In this document: positions 1-12,300 of the stretch, in pieces
Layout: each line of letters starts with the position of its first letter
How positions within the stretch are numbered: position 1 is the first letter of the stretch
Assembly: GCA_018806985.1 (NCBI GenBank)
Contig: JADANN010000101.1
Location: 1-64,000 of the forward strand
From: Angiostrongylus vasorum
Lineage: Eukaryota > Nematoda > Chromadorea > Rhabditida > Metastrongylidae
Length of the DNA stretch: 64,000 nucleotides
Reading direction: 5' to 3'
Made by a program: the position numbers and the translations under genes
Notes under the pieces: model-generated
Seen by the model: only the letters and a program-made list of their open reading frames with translations
The model's database searches: none
What the model was told of the DNA's origin: nothing

Positions 1-1017
1 GACAATATCCTTCAAATTCCCTCTTTCAAGGCTTCACTAGAGATCTTCCCTCTCATTTCAAGAACATTTTCACATGTGTTTATGTGTGTTCACTCTTTAT
101 CTTTATGAGCGTCTTAGCAGATACCCGCATTTTTAAATTACACCTTTTATTCATGTTTATGTTTCAATTGTCCTCTGATAGTTAACATACTTTTCCCATA
201 TTCAAGTTCATTGATGTTTTCGAAACACGTATTTTGTCACGGTGTGCAGTCATCCGTCCGTTGAGCGCTCCGAAATCATTCTATCGTTTCCGATTAAACG
301 TCTCTATATGCCGCTGTCCTTTTCGATTACTGGAAAAGTACCACTCATATCAACATCAACCCAAGGCGTTCATCACATGCTTTTCTCAAGTATCCCCATT
401 TGATAGTCTTCGTACGATTAGTGAAGGATACACATCGATAGCAAGAAACTGTTCCTATGCTCATTCCATCGTTAATTACCTTCTTCTCTTATTCCTGCCT
501 TTAAACAATCATCAGTTTATCGAGGCGACAAGGCGAATATGAGTGCAGCACATATTCCAGTACATCTCTCCAGTACTAAAAATGCTTCAGCTAATTGATA
601 TTTTCCAAGCAGCTCTTCATTATTGTAAATTTAAGACAGTGATCTAGGTTAAAATAACGGGACAAAGACTGTCTTTTTTCATTAAAGAGCAATCGTTTAA
701 TGCTTAAGGTCGATTGTTACCAAATGGGGTACAGTATTAGTAGGTTTTTATATCTGTAGACCGAATAACGTAATTGATACTATCACATGTAACTGAATCG
801 GATGGACGACGATGAAAAGATGAATAAATGAGATCAGTTAAAAGTACTGGTATCGATCATAGCCTGTCGACATGACGGCAATGGATGTGCGAGGCAATCC
901 TCGTGGTGGAACATGGTAACCGTTTGTAACTGAAATACACAAATAACGTAAGTAACACTCCTCAAGATCGACTTTCTATTAACCTCGATATTGGATTATA
1001 AATACGTCGTTTTCTTG
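1..1017. other. Unassigned intergenic DNA
   Basis: I see no supportable gene or repeat here. The short open frame at 234-542 has no recognisable domain and no splice context, and it looks like chance. Confidence 0.5.
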
Positions 1018-1286
1018 CTCAGCAATCGCGTGGTTGTTAAACAGCGTACGTTTACTTCCACACAACAACACACATACAATACAATCGTAGCTGACGTTTC
1101 GGCAGTATCGCCTTCTTCGGAGCCGTTTTTTACGTGCCTTCCATTGAGTAAGAGGCGTGATCAGCGTCGCACATGGTTGACGACGTCGGAAGGCGATACT
1201 GCCGAAACGTCAGTTACGACTGTATTGTATGAGTGTTATGGTATGGAAGTAAACGTACGCTGTTTAACAACCTCGCGATTGCTGAG
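1018..1286. mobile_element. Fold-back (MITE-like) inverted-repeat element
   Basis: Two arms of about 98-99 nt (1018-1116 and 1189-1286) are reverse complements at roughly 90 percent. Both start, read inward, with CTCAGCAATCGCG and end with the stretch containing GACGTTTCGGCAGTATCGCC. The loop of about 70 nt is unrelated between the arms. I could not define a clean target-site duplication. The shape fits a non-autonomous fold-back DNA element, but a head-to-head pair of one short repeat is also possible. The 117-residue frame across it is a by-product of the palindrome. Confidence 0.7.
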
Positions 1287-1809
1287 AAAGAAAAAGGAAG
1301 CATTTGTATGTAACACTATTATTTGTACCAATAGTCTTCGATAAACCGTAAGTATAGTTTCATGAGCTCGGAATTTATTACTTAGTTCCTTGGAATTATA
1401 ACACTTTATTGGAACGTGTCCGCACGATGTCGAACGTTAGAGTTGCTAAAACATGAAATAACCACCCTCATCAACTATTGACAATAATCTTACAATAAAA
1501 GTCCATTTAGCGAAAACTAATTAATTTAGTGTTTTTTGTATTTATGTTGCACAATTCTCAAAGTACATTACTACATTTAATAGAAAAAATTTGAGGGAAC
1601 CCAGAATTAGGAATGTTCTTTTAAACAGCGTTAACACAGAGTAAAAGTGGCGTAGCTAGTGCAACAACAGAGATGCGTTCAATTCTGACAGCAACTCCGA
1701 TAGCATAGGAGGCTTGTTTGGCCTGGAGCTGCGTTGAACCAGCGCTTTATAAGTATTAAACGGCATCACTACCACTTCACCGTGAGCGTTCCTTAATTTA
1801 TTCACATAT
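1287..1809. other. Unassigned intergenic DNA
   Basis: This stretch is A+T-rich and I see no supportable gene or repeat in it. Confidence 0.4.
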
Positions 1810-2265
1810 GGCTAAGTAATCGGATGCCTTACCATTGCGCCATACCCCTCCCAATGCTTTGCCGCCTCATGTGGCTGAAAGATGTCACTGGGTGTCGAGT
1901 ACAATGAAGGGATTTATCCCACAGCAGAGCCTCCCAAGCTGAGAAGGAGTCCGTCATTTCGATCAGGAAACCCAGCTAAGAGTAAACCAATGCCAGCATC
2001 CACCACCGTCCTGATATCAAACTAGTCGCATGGTGGCAAATCTTCCTCTGATCCACAAGAGCTGCGACTGTCTGTGGTGGTGACGACCTGAAGTAGACTT
2101 TTTGGCTAGGCTGACCTCGGGGCTCTAAGGAACCAGAGTGGCTAAGCCAGCAAAACTCCGAAAAATGGAAGTTGTGTTGGGGCTGCCACAACAAGTGAGG
2201 ACGGGCTATCCATGTATCTAAGTACTCTAGTGTGGCTAAATAATTAAGTTCTAGAATAGTAGGTT
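1810..2265 (-). repeat. Dispersed repeat C, copy 1
   Basis: On the minus strand this matches the copies near 5.8, 17.9, 40.8 and 60.7 kb. Shared landmarks, in order, are a GTGGATCAGAGG block, a TGCCACCATGCGACT block, GATA(T/C)CAGGACGGTGGTGGAT, and a terminal GAGGCGGCAAA box. This is the longest copy and runs on past that box into a TGGCGCAATGG stretch that fits an RNA polymerase III A-box. I found no coding capacity. The family is unnamed to me. Confidence 0.7.
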
Positions 2266-2699
2266 TCACGACGCCCTAATCGCGAAATCACACGTTTTCC
2301 CAACTAAAATCTAGCTCATAAGATTTTTTTCCTCTAAACAAGCAAACATAGAATTCACCATTTCGCTTGCTTTCGCTTCGTTTCCACGCGTTTTTTCACT
2401 GTTTCTCGCAATTTTTTTCTCATTTGTGTGGAATAGTGGTAGAGATGAGCTGGAGGTTCAAGAAGCGAGCTCACTAGCTGAGGAGTAAAAATTAGGATTT
2501 GAAAAGAATGAGAAGAATTTTGCTAGGGCAATTCCATAAAGTACAGAAGGAAAGAGAAACTTCCATTTTTTTCTTATCATTTCGCCATTTCTACCTTCTG
2601 CCCTCCAATTGATAATCGAGCGACAGAAGTTAGAGGATACTTCATATATAGTCAGTTGAACATATCACCTTTTCTATTCTGCATACAATAAAAGGACAA
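2266..2699. other. Unassigned intergenic DNA
   Basis: I see no supportable gene. The region is A+T-rich with several homopolymer runs. Confidence 0.4.
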
Positions 2700-2977
2700 A
2701 GGATAAAACTTTCGGCGTTGATCAATCCCTGAGGGATGCGCTATGCATTCTACTTCATCAAGTATCGTTGGAGGTGACTGAAGGCACACCTGGCCTTTAC
2801 AACGACTCGCGGTGCCCTACCGATGTATCGAGCCAGTGCTGATACCTTCGCAGACAAGACTGGTACCAATATGCCGAGCCCGGAGGGATGGAAGGCTTCG
2901 TGGAACATGTGAGCGCGGTGATCGACTCCACGTGTGTGTCGTAGTGGCGCCTCCAACCACTGCGCCACTCGCGCCAC
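2700..2977 (-). mobile_element. SINE-A copy (tRNA-derived type)
   Basis: Reverse-oriented copy of the SINE-A family. Read on the minus strand, the order is the tRNA-like head (GTGGCGCAGTGGTTGG), the conserved body with the TGGTACCAGTCTTG and CCGATGTATCG blocks in their reverse sense, and a tail with ATCAACGCCGAAAG and TTTATCC. The A-box is intact and the B-box region is diverged. Length is near 280 bp, like the other copies. Confidence 0.75.
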
Positions 2978-4290
2978 CTGCACGCAATATTTTGTATTAA
3001 TCTTAAAATTTGTGTGTTTATGAAAAAAAGACCAAACATGAAAACGTAGTGTTTTGGAAAAATATTAAGTTTAACCTAAGAGAAATTTTTTGGAAAAGTA
3101 ACACTTTTTCTCGTTCCAAACTTGATCTGTGAAAGAGTCGTCCACGTAGCATCGATGAAATACATAAAATTGTTCATTAGCACAACTCCAATTCTTATGA
3201 AAAAAGAGAACAACCCATGGCTTGTTAGCGAGCTGGTGAGTGCATGTTTTTTCTTCAGCACGAGCTCCATTAAAGAAATACTCAGAGAGATCGGAACTTG
3301 GCGTTCTTTCTTCGTTAGCCATCGTCTATATTTTTTTCATGACATTGTGACGGCATTTTATGATCAAGTTCAAGCATGACGCCTCTTATTAGTTTGGATA
3401 AATTTGTCACAAGCCTGTCAACTATATGTCTTTATTATTGATGTTTGAATGACTTAAGCTAACGATACTAAACACTCTTTTTCTTTCTCATTCCAAGGTT
3501 GTTTAGTGGACTGAACTCGCACGAGTGACAAGAACGGCATTATTTTTTATTTATTTGAGATGCTGTTAAGCAATCTCATCATTGCTTGTGGCCTTAAGTG
3601 CTGTGCGCTGGAAATGATACCATGTTGGATCAAGTGACTAACGGTTCATGTTCGTGAATGTCGTTAATCAGTAGCCCATATTAGGTCTACTTGGTTTTCA
3701 CAGCGTACCCTGACATCTCTCATCTTCAGTATTTGATCGACTTTTATCGGAAGTTCTGATTCCGCTAGTGCGTAGACGCATTAAGAACACTCTTTTTCTT
3801 ATGAACAACTCTTTACGCGTTCAGCTGAAACCGATCCTTCCAAATGTGTTTTCGAAGTTGGCAACGCTTGCGCTACTTGTCTTCTGCATGATGGAATTGC
3901 GTTAAAAGTGAATTAAGTAAAGTATATGCATGCACGACAAACAAAGATACACAGATCAGGCGACTTTCTACACCTACACAGCCAGATTAAGCATGTCTAT
4001 ACATTATAATGAGGTATATTTCAATTCGGCAAGGTATCAAGGGAGGACATTCGAAGATCAACATGTCACCTAGCGCCTAATTGATATCAGAGTTCTACTG
4101 TTGTTATACATTTTGTTCAATGACTGCCTATTCCTTGCTAAGACACCCAGTCAAACATAAACTGCCTAACTCGTGACGAAAAGAAGGAAAACAAAATGAC
4201 TTGTGACCAGAATATCTTAATCGAAATCTCTCCACAACGTCGTTGGCGTACACCCATCGAAAAGCGAACAATTAATTCATGGGAGGGTTT
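2978..4290. other. Mostly unassigned; weak open frames at 3071-3322
   Basis: Open frames of 64-85 codons exist on both strands at 3071-3379. The minus-strand frame beginning MANEERTPSSDLSEYFF looks mildly coding-like at its start, and an overlapping frame contains a hydrophobic stretch. Neither matches a family I know and I see no convincing splice sites. I see nothing in the rest. Confidence 0.25.
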
Positions 4291-4294
4291 TACG

Positions 4295-4586
4295 ACTGCG
4301 GAGCGCGCATAGCGCGGTGGCCGGAGGTGTTGTGTAGCAGATAAGGAGTTGTTAGTTCCATCCTACACATCAGACTCACCAAGCCGTCCATCCCTCCAGC
4401 CCCGGATAATTGGTACCAGACCTGTCTGAAAAGACAGCAACACTGACATGATACCTTGGCAGGCCACCGTAAGTCATTGTACAGACCAGCTCAGATATGC
4501 ATTCAGTTACCACCACGACTCTTGATTAAGTCGAATGCGCCCCCATCCTTTAGGGATTGATCAATACCGAACGCTATATCCTTGTT
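4295..4586 (+). mobile_element. SINE-A copy, diverged
   Basis: Forward copy of SINE-A. The head retains a degenerate A-box (AGCGCGGTGGCCGG). The body has CCAAGCCGTCCATCCCTCC and GGTACCAGACCTGTCTG, and the tail has GATCAATACCGAACGCT followed by TATCCTT. It is clearly more decayed than the copy at 28.4 kb. Confidence 0.65.
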
Positions 4587-5794
4587 TTATAATACCACAC
4601 TGCAATATTACAACCAATTTGCCCTAGTTCTTCAATCAAAAGGCAGAGCTGTGTCGCCACAAAAGGAATTCTCGAGAAAAAAAGAAAACTGACGGTAAAT
4701 CCGTAAGCACAGCAACTCAGAGGGATCATAGCAAGCACTAATATCGTTTATGGAGCACTTACGGCAGTAAAAAAAAGAATTGAAACAACTTGAAAGTAAG
4801 AATGAACAAGTGCCATGTACATTTCATGAAAGTAGTGTTTCTCAAAATGGCCGGCTATGTAATCACGAGATTCTTACTCCACCCGCCACGACACTTCAAT
4901 CAATGGTAGAAGAGTTTCATACCAAAATTCTTCCTCGTGCCAAATCGCGATATTTATAAGAAGGCGATAGCTCTTATGTCAAAACTACATCAAGTCAAAA
5001 AAAGTCTGTAGGGGCTAACACATGCTCCCTAACATAGCTTTTTGACTTTAAAAAAAATTTCTGGCTAGTAGAACTCCTTGTCATCTCATAGCTCTTCAAC
5101 TAAGGCTTGGAAACAACTCCCATACGAAAACGGCAACGATTTCTATTGCAATGGCTCCACGCCATCTTGAATTTTTTCATTAAATGATTTTAATTTCTAC
5201 AGTAAGTGAGGGTCAACACAATAACATCAGCATTCGTGAACCACTTATCGCCGTCTTAAAATTCAGTTCTCCCACATTAATTTCGTAAATAGTCATAGAG
5301 CCACGGGAGGCTCAAGCAAGCATTTGTTTATGCCTAAAAATGCTTAACTGAACACTGAAATTAACGATGAGCTTGAGAAGAACACGCAGCACTAACCATG
5401 CAATGCTACAAAAACAGCAAAGAGCACTCATAACAACCATAAGACATCGCCAATTGCAACACCACCGCTCTCAGACATGTAGACTGAGCATATGCTGCAT
5501 AGAGGGAAGGAACGGAGATCGTCATCGATAAAATGTATTCATATTTCTTTCGCATCTATGTCTACTTGACTCCATACACCGCCGGTGATCATCATAGACT
5601 CTGTACTGTTTCAGTGAATCTGCTTTTGAAACCCGATATTTTACCAGCAAAGAATCGTAAGACACCTTTTAGCGGTAAGATTGGACAAAAAAAATGTGAG
5701 AAATCTTTCGCCAAAGCTCATCCACAAAGGGATCTTGCTTTTTATACGTTGCCTGAAAAAAATGCAAGGTTCAAAATCAATGGAAAACCAGCAA
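4587..5794. other. Unassigned intergenic DNA
   Basis: I see no supportable gene or repeat. Frames at 5533-5829 and the overlapping minus frame give no recognisable protein. Confidence 0.4.
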
Positions 5795-6178
5795 ATCCGT
5801 GTTGCATCTTGACACACTTTGACACTTGAACGGCTTGTTCTCACTGGTTGTGCGGACCCCAGCATGATCACCACTTATCGGAGATTTGCTGGTTCCCTGG
5901 AATCCAGAGGTCAGCCGGGCAAAGTCTGCACCAGGTCTTCACCTCCACGGGCAGTCGCAGCCCTTGTGGATCAGAGGGAGACTTGCCACCATGCGACTTT
6001 GATACCAGGACGGTGGTGGATCCTGGTATTGGTTGGCTCTTAGCTAAGCTTCCTGATGAAGGCGCCGGACTCCTTCTCAGCTTGGGAGACCCTGCCTGGT
6101 GGAGGAATCCCTCCGCTGTACATCGCAGTCAGGCACCCAGGAACACCTCTCAGCCACGATGAGGCGGTAAACCGTTAG
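5795..6178 (+). repeat. Dispersed repeat C, copy 2
   Basis: Near-complete forward copy. It begins around a TTGACACTTGAACGGCTTG-like segment, continues through the GTGGATCAGAGGG and TTGCCACCATGCGACT blocks and GATACCAGGACGGTGGTGG, and ends at ATGAGGCGGTAAACCG. Open frames through it (5819-6043, 5848-6162) are accidental, because other copies carry stops and indels there. Confidence 0.7.
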
Positions 6179-6572
6179 GAGGCTATTGCATCTTATAGTC
6201 GACAAATAAGGAAATTGCAACTGTTTCCAGTTTGCACGTTGTTCGACGGATGCAAACTGCTTACGCCAGTTAGAAAGCCTCAAAAGCCGACAAAATGCTA
6301 GGCAAAAAGAAGCCACGCGAGAAAAAAGAGTTCTCAAAGTATTGAGATCCTATAGAGAGCTACAATAGGGCGACGCGATCTCACCGTAATTATTCAGCGG
6401 AATCGATAAATACATGCGAAAGCTGCAATTGAATAACACTGGAATGGAAGTTTACTGCTACAGCTTACTGTCTTTCCTGCTGATGACACCGTTTTTTACA
6501 CCATCAAATACTCGTTGGGGCAAACAAGTACTGGCCGCTTTAGAGAACATATTTAGGAAGAGTGTGTTGCAG
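6179..6572. other. Unassigned intergenic DNA
   Basis: I see no supportable feature. Confidence 0.4.
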
Positions 6573-6840
6573 GCCGCGTGTGGCGCAATTGTCGGACGCG
6601 CCCTGCAACGCACACGTGGAATCGATACCCGCGCACATGGCCCACCAAGCCTTCCATCCCTCCGGGGTCAGTAAATCAGTAGCAGAATAGTCTGGAAGGA
6701 TAGCAGCACTGGCTCGTTAGATCGGTAGGCCACCGCCAGTCACTGTGAAGGCCATATATGCATTCAATCACTTCTAAACAATGCTTAATGAACTCGAATG
6801 CATGGTGCATCTCTCGAAGATTAATGCCGAGAGCTTTATT
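6573..6840 (+). mobile_element. SINE-A copy
   Basis: Well-preserved forward copy. The head GTGTGGCGCAATTGTCGG is an RNA polymerase III A-box match. It is followed by GTGGAATCGATACCCGCG, a B-box-like GAATCGATACC. The body has CCAAGCCTTCCATCCCTCC and the tail has TTAATGCCGAGAGCTTTATT. Copies at 28.4, 30.4 and 61.6 kb align along the whole length. Confidence 0.75.
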
Positions 6841-8873
6841 ATTTTTTTGTTCAGGAAGAGGGACACCTTTTTAAAAAAAAGTGTATGGCTAGATGTAAAA
6901 AACGATGTCCGAAAAAAAACTATTTTTTTTCCAATGTGCCATCCACATTTAACGGAACGAGCACCGCCGAAAGGATCAGTTGTGCATAGACGCGTCATAG
7001 TTCAACATCATCAGTGACTTAGGAGCTAAGATGAGTAGTAAAAATTGAGTAAATCACGTTTGCATAACCTTGTTGATGCAGAAGAAAAGGCACCAGAATC
7101 AAAACATGACTGATCGTGCCCATATATATCATGTAACTAACACCTTGTAACTTTGGACGCTTCCGATGGATGGATAAAGGAATGTCATTGGTATCGAAAA
7201 TCGTGATGCTGAGAGTTTGTCTTATCGGGCAAATAGAACAAAGTATCCAAAGCTCTCATCTATGTCTACACATCATCAGCAGCAAAAAATCAGTGACGAC
7301 GTCGTATACGAATACATGTGGACAAGAAGAAACGGCGAAGCCATACTGTGTCCTTACGACTTTCGGCAAACGTGAACCTTTAACGACTTTTCCTCACAAG
7401 GTTTGAAGAAAGTTCACGAAAATTCTGAAAAAAATTACAAGGCGTACTGAATCCACTCGACAACCCTAGCATGGGTCAAGGATGAATGAAGGTTTCACAC
7501 GCTCCTATTTCAAATTACTCGATGATGAGCTACAGTACAGGTAGCAGCGGTAAGCCACATTGTTATATTAAGGAAATTGATTCCAAGAAACATAGCAAGC
7601 ACATTTTTTATATGCAGAACATTATCCCAATAATAACGCTTGTTTGAAGGCAATAAGAATTAGCCGTAGGAATTTTTTTTACTGTGTTAGTCATATAATG
7701 AAAGTTCAGTTTGGTCTCGGTTAAGAAAAGTCATTACTGGAAACTGAAGGAATTCCGCCGAACAGTAATGGTAACTAAGATCAAAAAATGCGACAAAAGC
7801 GAGCCTTTCATCCTTTATATCCTTCAGTGTTATTCAAGTTCTCAATATGTGCAATATTCGAAATTTTCCGCTATTTTGGAACATGCCACTTACTGTTCAA
7901 GTGATCGGCACGATGAAGTCTTCGACGTGAAGGCGTCGTGTAATTCATTGAAACACTTCCTGCGTACATCTAAAAACTCTGTATGAGTTTTGGAAACCTT
8001 TCCTGTTGCTTCATGGCTGCGTGTGTTTTCGTTTTTTATTATACCGCATAAAACCCACCTAAAATTCGCCTCTCTAGAAAAAATATACTTGGCAGATTTA
8101 ACAGACATGGTAATTTACGTGAGTTTCATGTTGGATAAATAGTAGGCTCCTTGTCTCCATAGAGTTTGGAGCCAACCAAGAAGTATAATAATAAAGCGTG
8201 CTCTGTTCACGATATGAGATGAAAACTAAAGAAAAGTGAGAATCGACGCCATATGCGGAGCCTCATCTAAGCGCTCATCACGGCTGTCCTTCGCAGGTGA
8301 AAAATGAGTAAAAGCCGGCGAGCTACTGTAACTTTAGTAAAATTCCCTCGATCGATGAAATGTACGGGTCTGTCAGATAGTTGGAGTACTGTTAGTGAAA
8401 TATTGTTAAGATGAACATAATCTGAACGCAGTAATTGCTAAATATTTTTCACTGATGACGGTAAATCAGCATTTGTTCCTATTCGAAAATCGTTACTCTT
8501 GTGCACACATTTCAATGTGGCACCAGCACCAATCTAACTTCATGACGAACTGCAATCATTGGTGAAGCAGACTGGAACCGGGCAACTAAGGATTAATTCA
8601 TAAAGGCTTCTAATATTGTCATCGCTGGCTTTGTTTCTTTTGCTAGTAAAATGCCTGTGCACCCTTTTAAAGATGTCATAACTTTAAAACTTTTAGTGTA
8701 TTGCTGTGCAAGACTGTTTCCACCTAGCAATATTTTTTATGATGCAAGAGAAGAAACCCTGCACTTAGGATATGCTCATAAGACTTCTAACACGAAAACA
8801 TCTAGGAATGAATTATTCAAAGAAATATTCAGGCACTTGAAGTTTCACAACTCACAACAGGTTATAATGTAAG
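6841..8873. other. Unassigned DNA with weak open frames
   Basis: Frames at 7170-7406, 7711-7986 and 8651-8872 (starting MPVHPFKDVITLKLLVYC) have no recognised domain. The last stops just where a SINE-B fragment begins. I cannot support any of them as genes, although a host exon is possible at 8651-8872. Confidence 0.25.
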
Positions 8874-9075
8874 TCTCTCAGCTAGTTCTATCGATCAGTG
8901 CCATCAGCGCAATGGACCCAGTTAAGCTGAGGCTGTAGTGGAAATCACGATGTTAGCTTTTTATTTGCTCCCTACCATAATTTTTCACGGCAGGGTATAA
9001 TGCGAAATACAACCACAATGAGGCTGATAGGCTTCGCAGATCAGTCCCATTGACGGGTGATGCCCGGTACTAAAT
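8874..9075 (-). mobile_element. SINE-B fragments
   Basis: Reverse-oriented pieces of SINE-B. The 5' body (TCTCTCAGCTAGTTCTATCGATC and CCCAGTTAAGCTGAGGC) is followed by the tail (TTTTTCACGGCAGGGTATAATG and CAACCACAATGAGGCTGA). The tRNA-like centre is missing, so this is a rearranged or internally deleted copy lying just downstream of the DRAM-like gene. Confidence 0.65.
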
Positions 9076-9145
9076 GAAGCCGTTAGAAATGTCAAGTCAA
9101 GGTACACCACATCGATGGACGTTTGCATGGTAGCATTGACACTCA

Positions 9146-9391
9146 CTACATTGGGTCGAACTTTTTTTTGATTGAATAAGTTTGAGATAATATTGATTGA
9201 CCATGTGTAGTGCTCACTTGATCAATGGGCGTCTCATTACCGATCGTCTTTTCAACGCTATCACATTGAGAAGTTCGTGGTGTTGAGCTCGGAACAACGG
9301 TGAGATCGTACATGTATGTGAGAAGATGCAAACTAAGGACAAGTGCCAGTGACCACTCTGAAGTTGTAGCAGCCAACCAATTGTCGTAAAA
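9146..9391 (-). other. DRAM-like gene, terminal exon
   Basis: The exon starts after an ATGTTTCAG acceptor, encodes 81 residues and ends at a stop. It contains TTSEWSLALVLSLHLLTYMY, the last helix preceded by the EW pair typical of the family, then a polar cytosolic-type tail. An upstream ATG within the intron side is not the start. Confidence 0.7.
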
Positions 9392-12300
9392 CTGAAACAT
9401 GAAAGAAGTCTTCGACTACTCTATGTACGATTCCAGGTGAAATCAAGGCTTTAAGTACTTCTAGTTTTTCCTTCAGCCATTTTTTGTCAGTTTACAGTAG
9501 AGGAATTAGAATTACTCTTAGACTTCAAGAACGGTAATACATATATCTACATCCATTATGAAAGCTAAAGATAACTTTTTTCGCTGAGGTAGCTCGAGAT
9601 CAAAATTGGTAAGATAAAAGCAATTTTTGCATTCAAAATGAAAAGAGGATTCCTAATGCGGGAACAAGCTACTGCTTAGAAGTCTACTAATGAGAACAGT
9701 ATTCCAATAAATATTTAATTGATCTGGTGCAAAAGCGCAGTTAATAAGAGATCCATCTATTTTTGTTTTCTTTTTTATTTACTCATATAACCTGACGTCA
9801 TACATAGTGCGGACAATATCCCTCATTCGGCTGTTTGGCTCGAAACCGACACTGATTAAGGAATCCCAAATTGCGTGCAATTTCACTTCAACTTGAAGAT
9901 ATTATAATCGTCATGAATGTCGTTTAGCACGGCTGGAATGGCTTTTTCCACAATCCTGGGGCAACTCTGCCAGAGCGCTCGCAGGTCTTCACCGCAGGCA
10001 ATGGCCGAACGGATTTTTTGGATTGAAGGGAATCATTCCCATGCAAGTATAATACTCCATTGCTGTGCCTGAAGGATGGAGGGCATGGGTGGATCGAAGT
10101 AGAGCTCAATCAATGAGTGCGGTTTTTGTTTGGTACTGCATCAATAACCCCTGCGCTTCCCAAGATTTAGTTTGATCAATGAATAACGATGGCTAGCCAT
10201 TTTATGACCTAGTATTTGTTTCATCTAACGTGCACCATTGCCTAACAATACTTCAAAATAAGGGCTTAGATGGTTGGTCTAATGCAAAGTTACGAACCAA
10301 CAATCGTGTTCGGTTGAGTGGCACTTTATTATTGCACTGCTGCGAGTCCCGAGAATGAGGAAATTCGATACCGTTTCTATCCAACCATTATTCAATAGCC
10401 AAACTATTCATGTCTTTGAAAAAATTCCAAAGCCTTGAGAACCAACAGTCGAATTTGGAAGCAGTTAAATTACGGGAGAAATTATTGAACATACTTGATC
10501 CTTATTGTCTTTAAATCATTAAGGAAATGAGTAGAATTCGATTCTATTTAAGTTCCAACGATTCACCTGGTCACCCTTCGTATGTCGAGCGATGCCGCTC
10601 GGTGGAATGACGTCCTTCGGCTTTGTTCCATTTATGGGTTTAACAAAGGGTTTTGCAAACAGGCAGGTCACATCTGAAAAATACATATGTCGTCAAAAAC
10701 CGAAACTCAGTTTTCACTTTTTAGTTCGTTTCCATTTTCACTTTCGTCATTTTGGATGAATCTCAACAGTTTGTGATTTTGGTTTTTTATTCATTAGCCT
10801 ATTCAAGACCAAATCTAAATATTTTATTTATTGCAGAACTACATATTGTAAATCCAGATTCTGTGCACATTCGAGCTTTTGGTGAAGACTATTTCTTTCG
10901 GCAAAAACAATACGAAAGTGGATGACGTGTGTCGCAAGCATTTACATTACGGACCTAAATGTCCGCGCTCAGGACACAACATTTGAATAACTAAGGAAAT
11001 TCTTCTAATCACTTTGTTTCACCTTTGCAATAACCACAGTTAATAGGCAAGTCATAAAGATTTGATTTTTTTCTATCTGTGTTGTGTTTGTCTTCTAATT
11101 TTCTAATGTGGCTTTCCTGATGCAATTTTTTTACGAACTGACCTCAAAAATGACTTTTGGTCATTATTCTATGAAAAATATTTACGTTTTAGATCCCGCA
11201 GACGACTTACGCTGTTAGTTGACCCGTGTTTACATTATGTGTAGGCCAGCGTTTTCCAATTGGTATGGTTTCACTATCATCATTTTCTCCCCCAGTATGT
11301 TGCATGAAGATGTGATGGGCTTTCGGCTGCAATCTCCAGTTAATCGCGCTACAGCGTTCCCAACTTCTCGTTATAGGCAGTCGCTCATCAGTATAGACGG
11401 GGGGATAGGCTTAGTGATTTGCAAAATGATTCAAAGGGGGGGGAAGCAATTCCTGTGGTAATAACGAATCCCAAGATTAATGAACTGAGCGATCGAGGAC
11501 GATTTAACAGAGGGAATTTCTTAAACCGACTTGGTTCAAAATTAGTAGAGTAAGAACATAGAGAGAGAAATTTTAGTTCTCTGCGTGCAAGTTTAAGTAT
11601 GCGACTTTATGAACGCATTCACAAAGTCGTAGTAGTAGGTTCTCAATGAACGGTTCAGAGTGAAGCTCAAAAAGGACACTCTTTGCTTCTTTATTTTACG
11701 ATTCAGCAGAACATACGAAAGATCACTAAGGCAGTAGCTAGAAGATTGAGAAGAATCCGGAAATTGGTCAAATGCAATGAAACCATTCTTGGCCTAAACA
11801 ATTACTCATCAGTCCTTTCAACTGAATTCCCAAGCAAGTAGCAATAAAAGTGGAAAGAAAACGAATGCAATCAAGATATACCGACTTGAGCGCGCTGGCG
11901 ATGACTATTTGTCCCCAAAAGTAGATAATAACGCCGAAGAAGAACATCATAGCGCCAACCATGTGAGCGCCTATGTGTGGTCCTTCCTAAATAATTAAGG
12001 GATGGTTTTTGCCAACGTGCTGAACCACGTTTTTTAACAAGCACCAACTAGTCGGTAGGACAAGCTTGGTTTTGTGATTATACAACACTAACGAATATTT
12101 TATTTTTTACTACGAGAAATTTCACGAACATTTAGATTTCGACGACGTTTTCAAACCACATGATGATCGACTGTTAACAAAAAAGACCCATATTGTAAGT
12201 ATGTACTCATTCCTTCTCATAAAATTAAATACAGCGTTCTTCTTAAAACAAGCCGTTCCTTCACTATCCGAACTGGCACTGATTTTCTACCATTTTAATG

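Noticed and set aside
1085..1125. Hammerhead ribozyme core (CGAAAC with a GGC/GCC stem)
   Set aside because: On the minus strand CCGAAGAAGGC...GCCGAAACGTC recalls a hammerhead, but the CUGANGA box is altered and has one extra base, and flanking stems are not evident.
5819..6162. Overlapping plus-strand frames as genes
   Set aside because: They lie wholly inside repeat C, whose other copies carry stops and indels at the same places.
9924..10109. 61-codon minus frame as an exon of the DRAM-like gene
   Set aside because: It has no acceptor or donor in the required phase, and the 10567-10673 exon joins the terminal exon perfectly without it.
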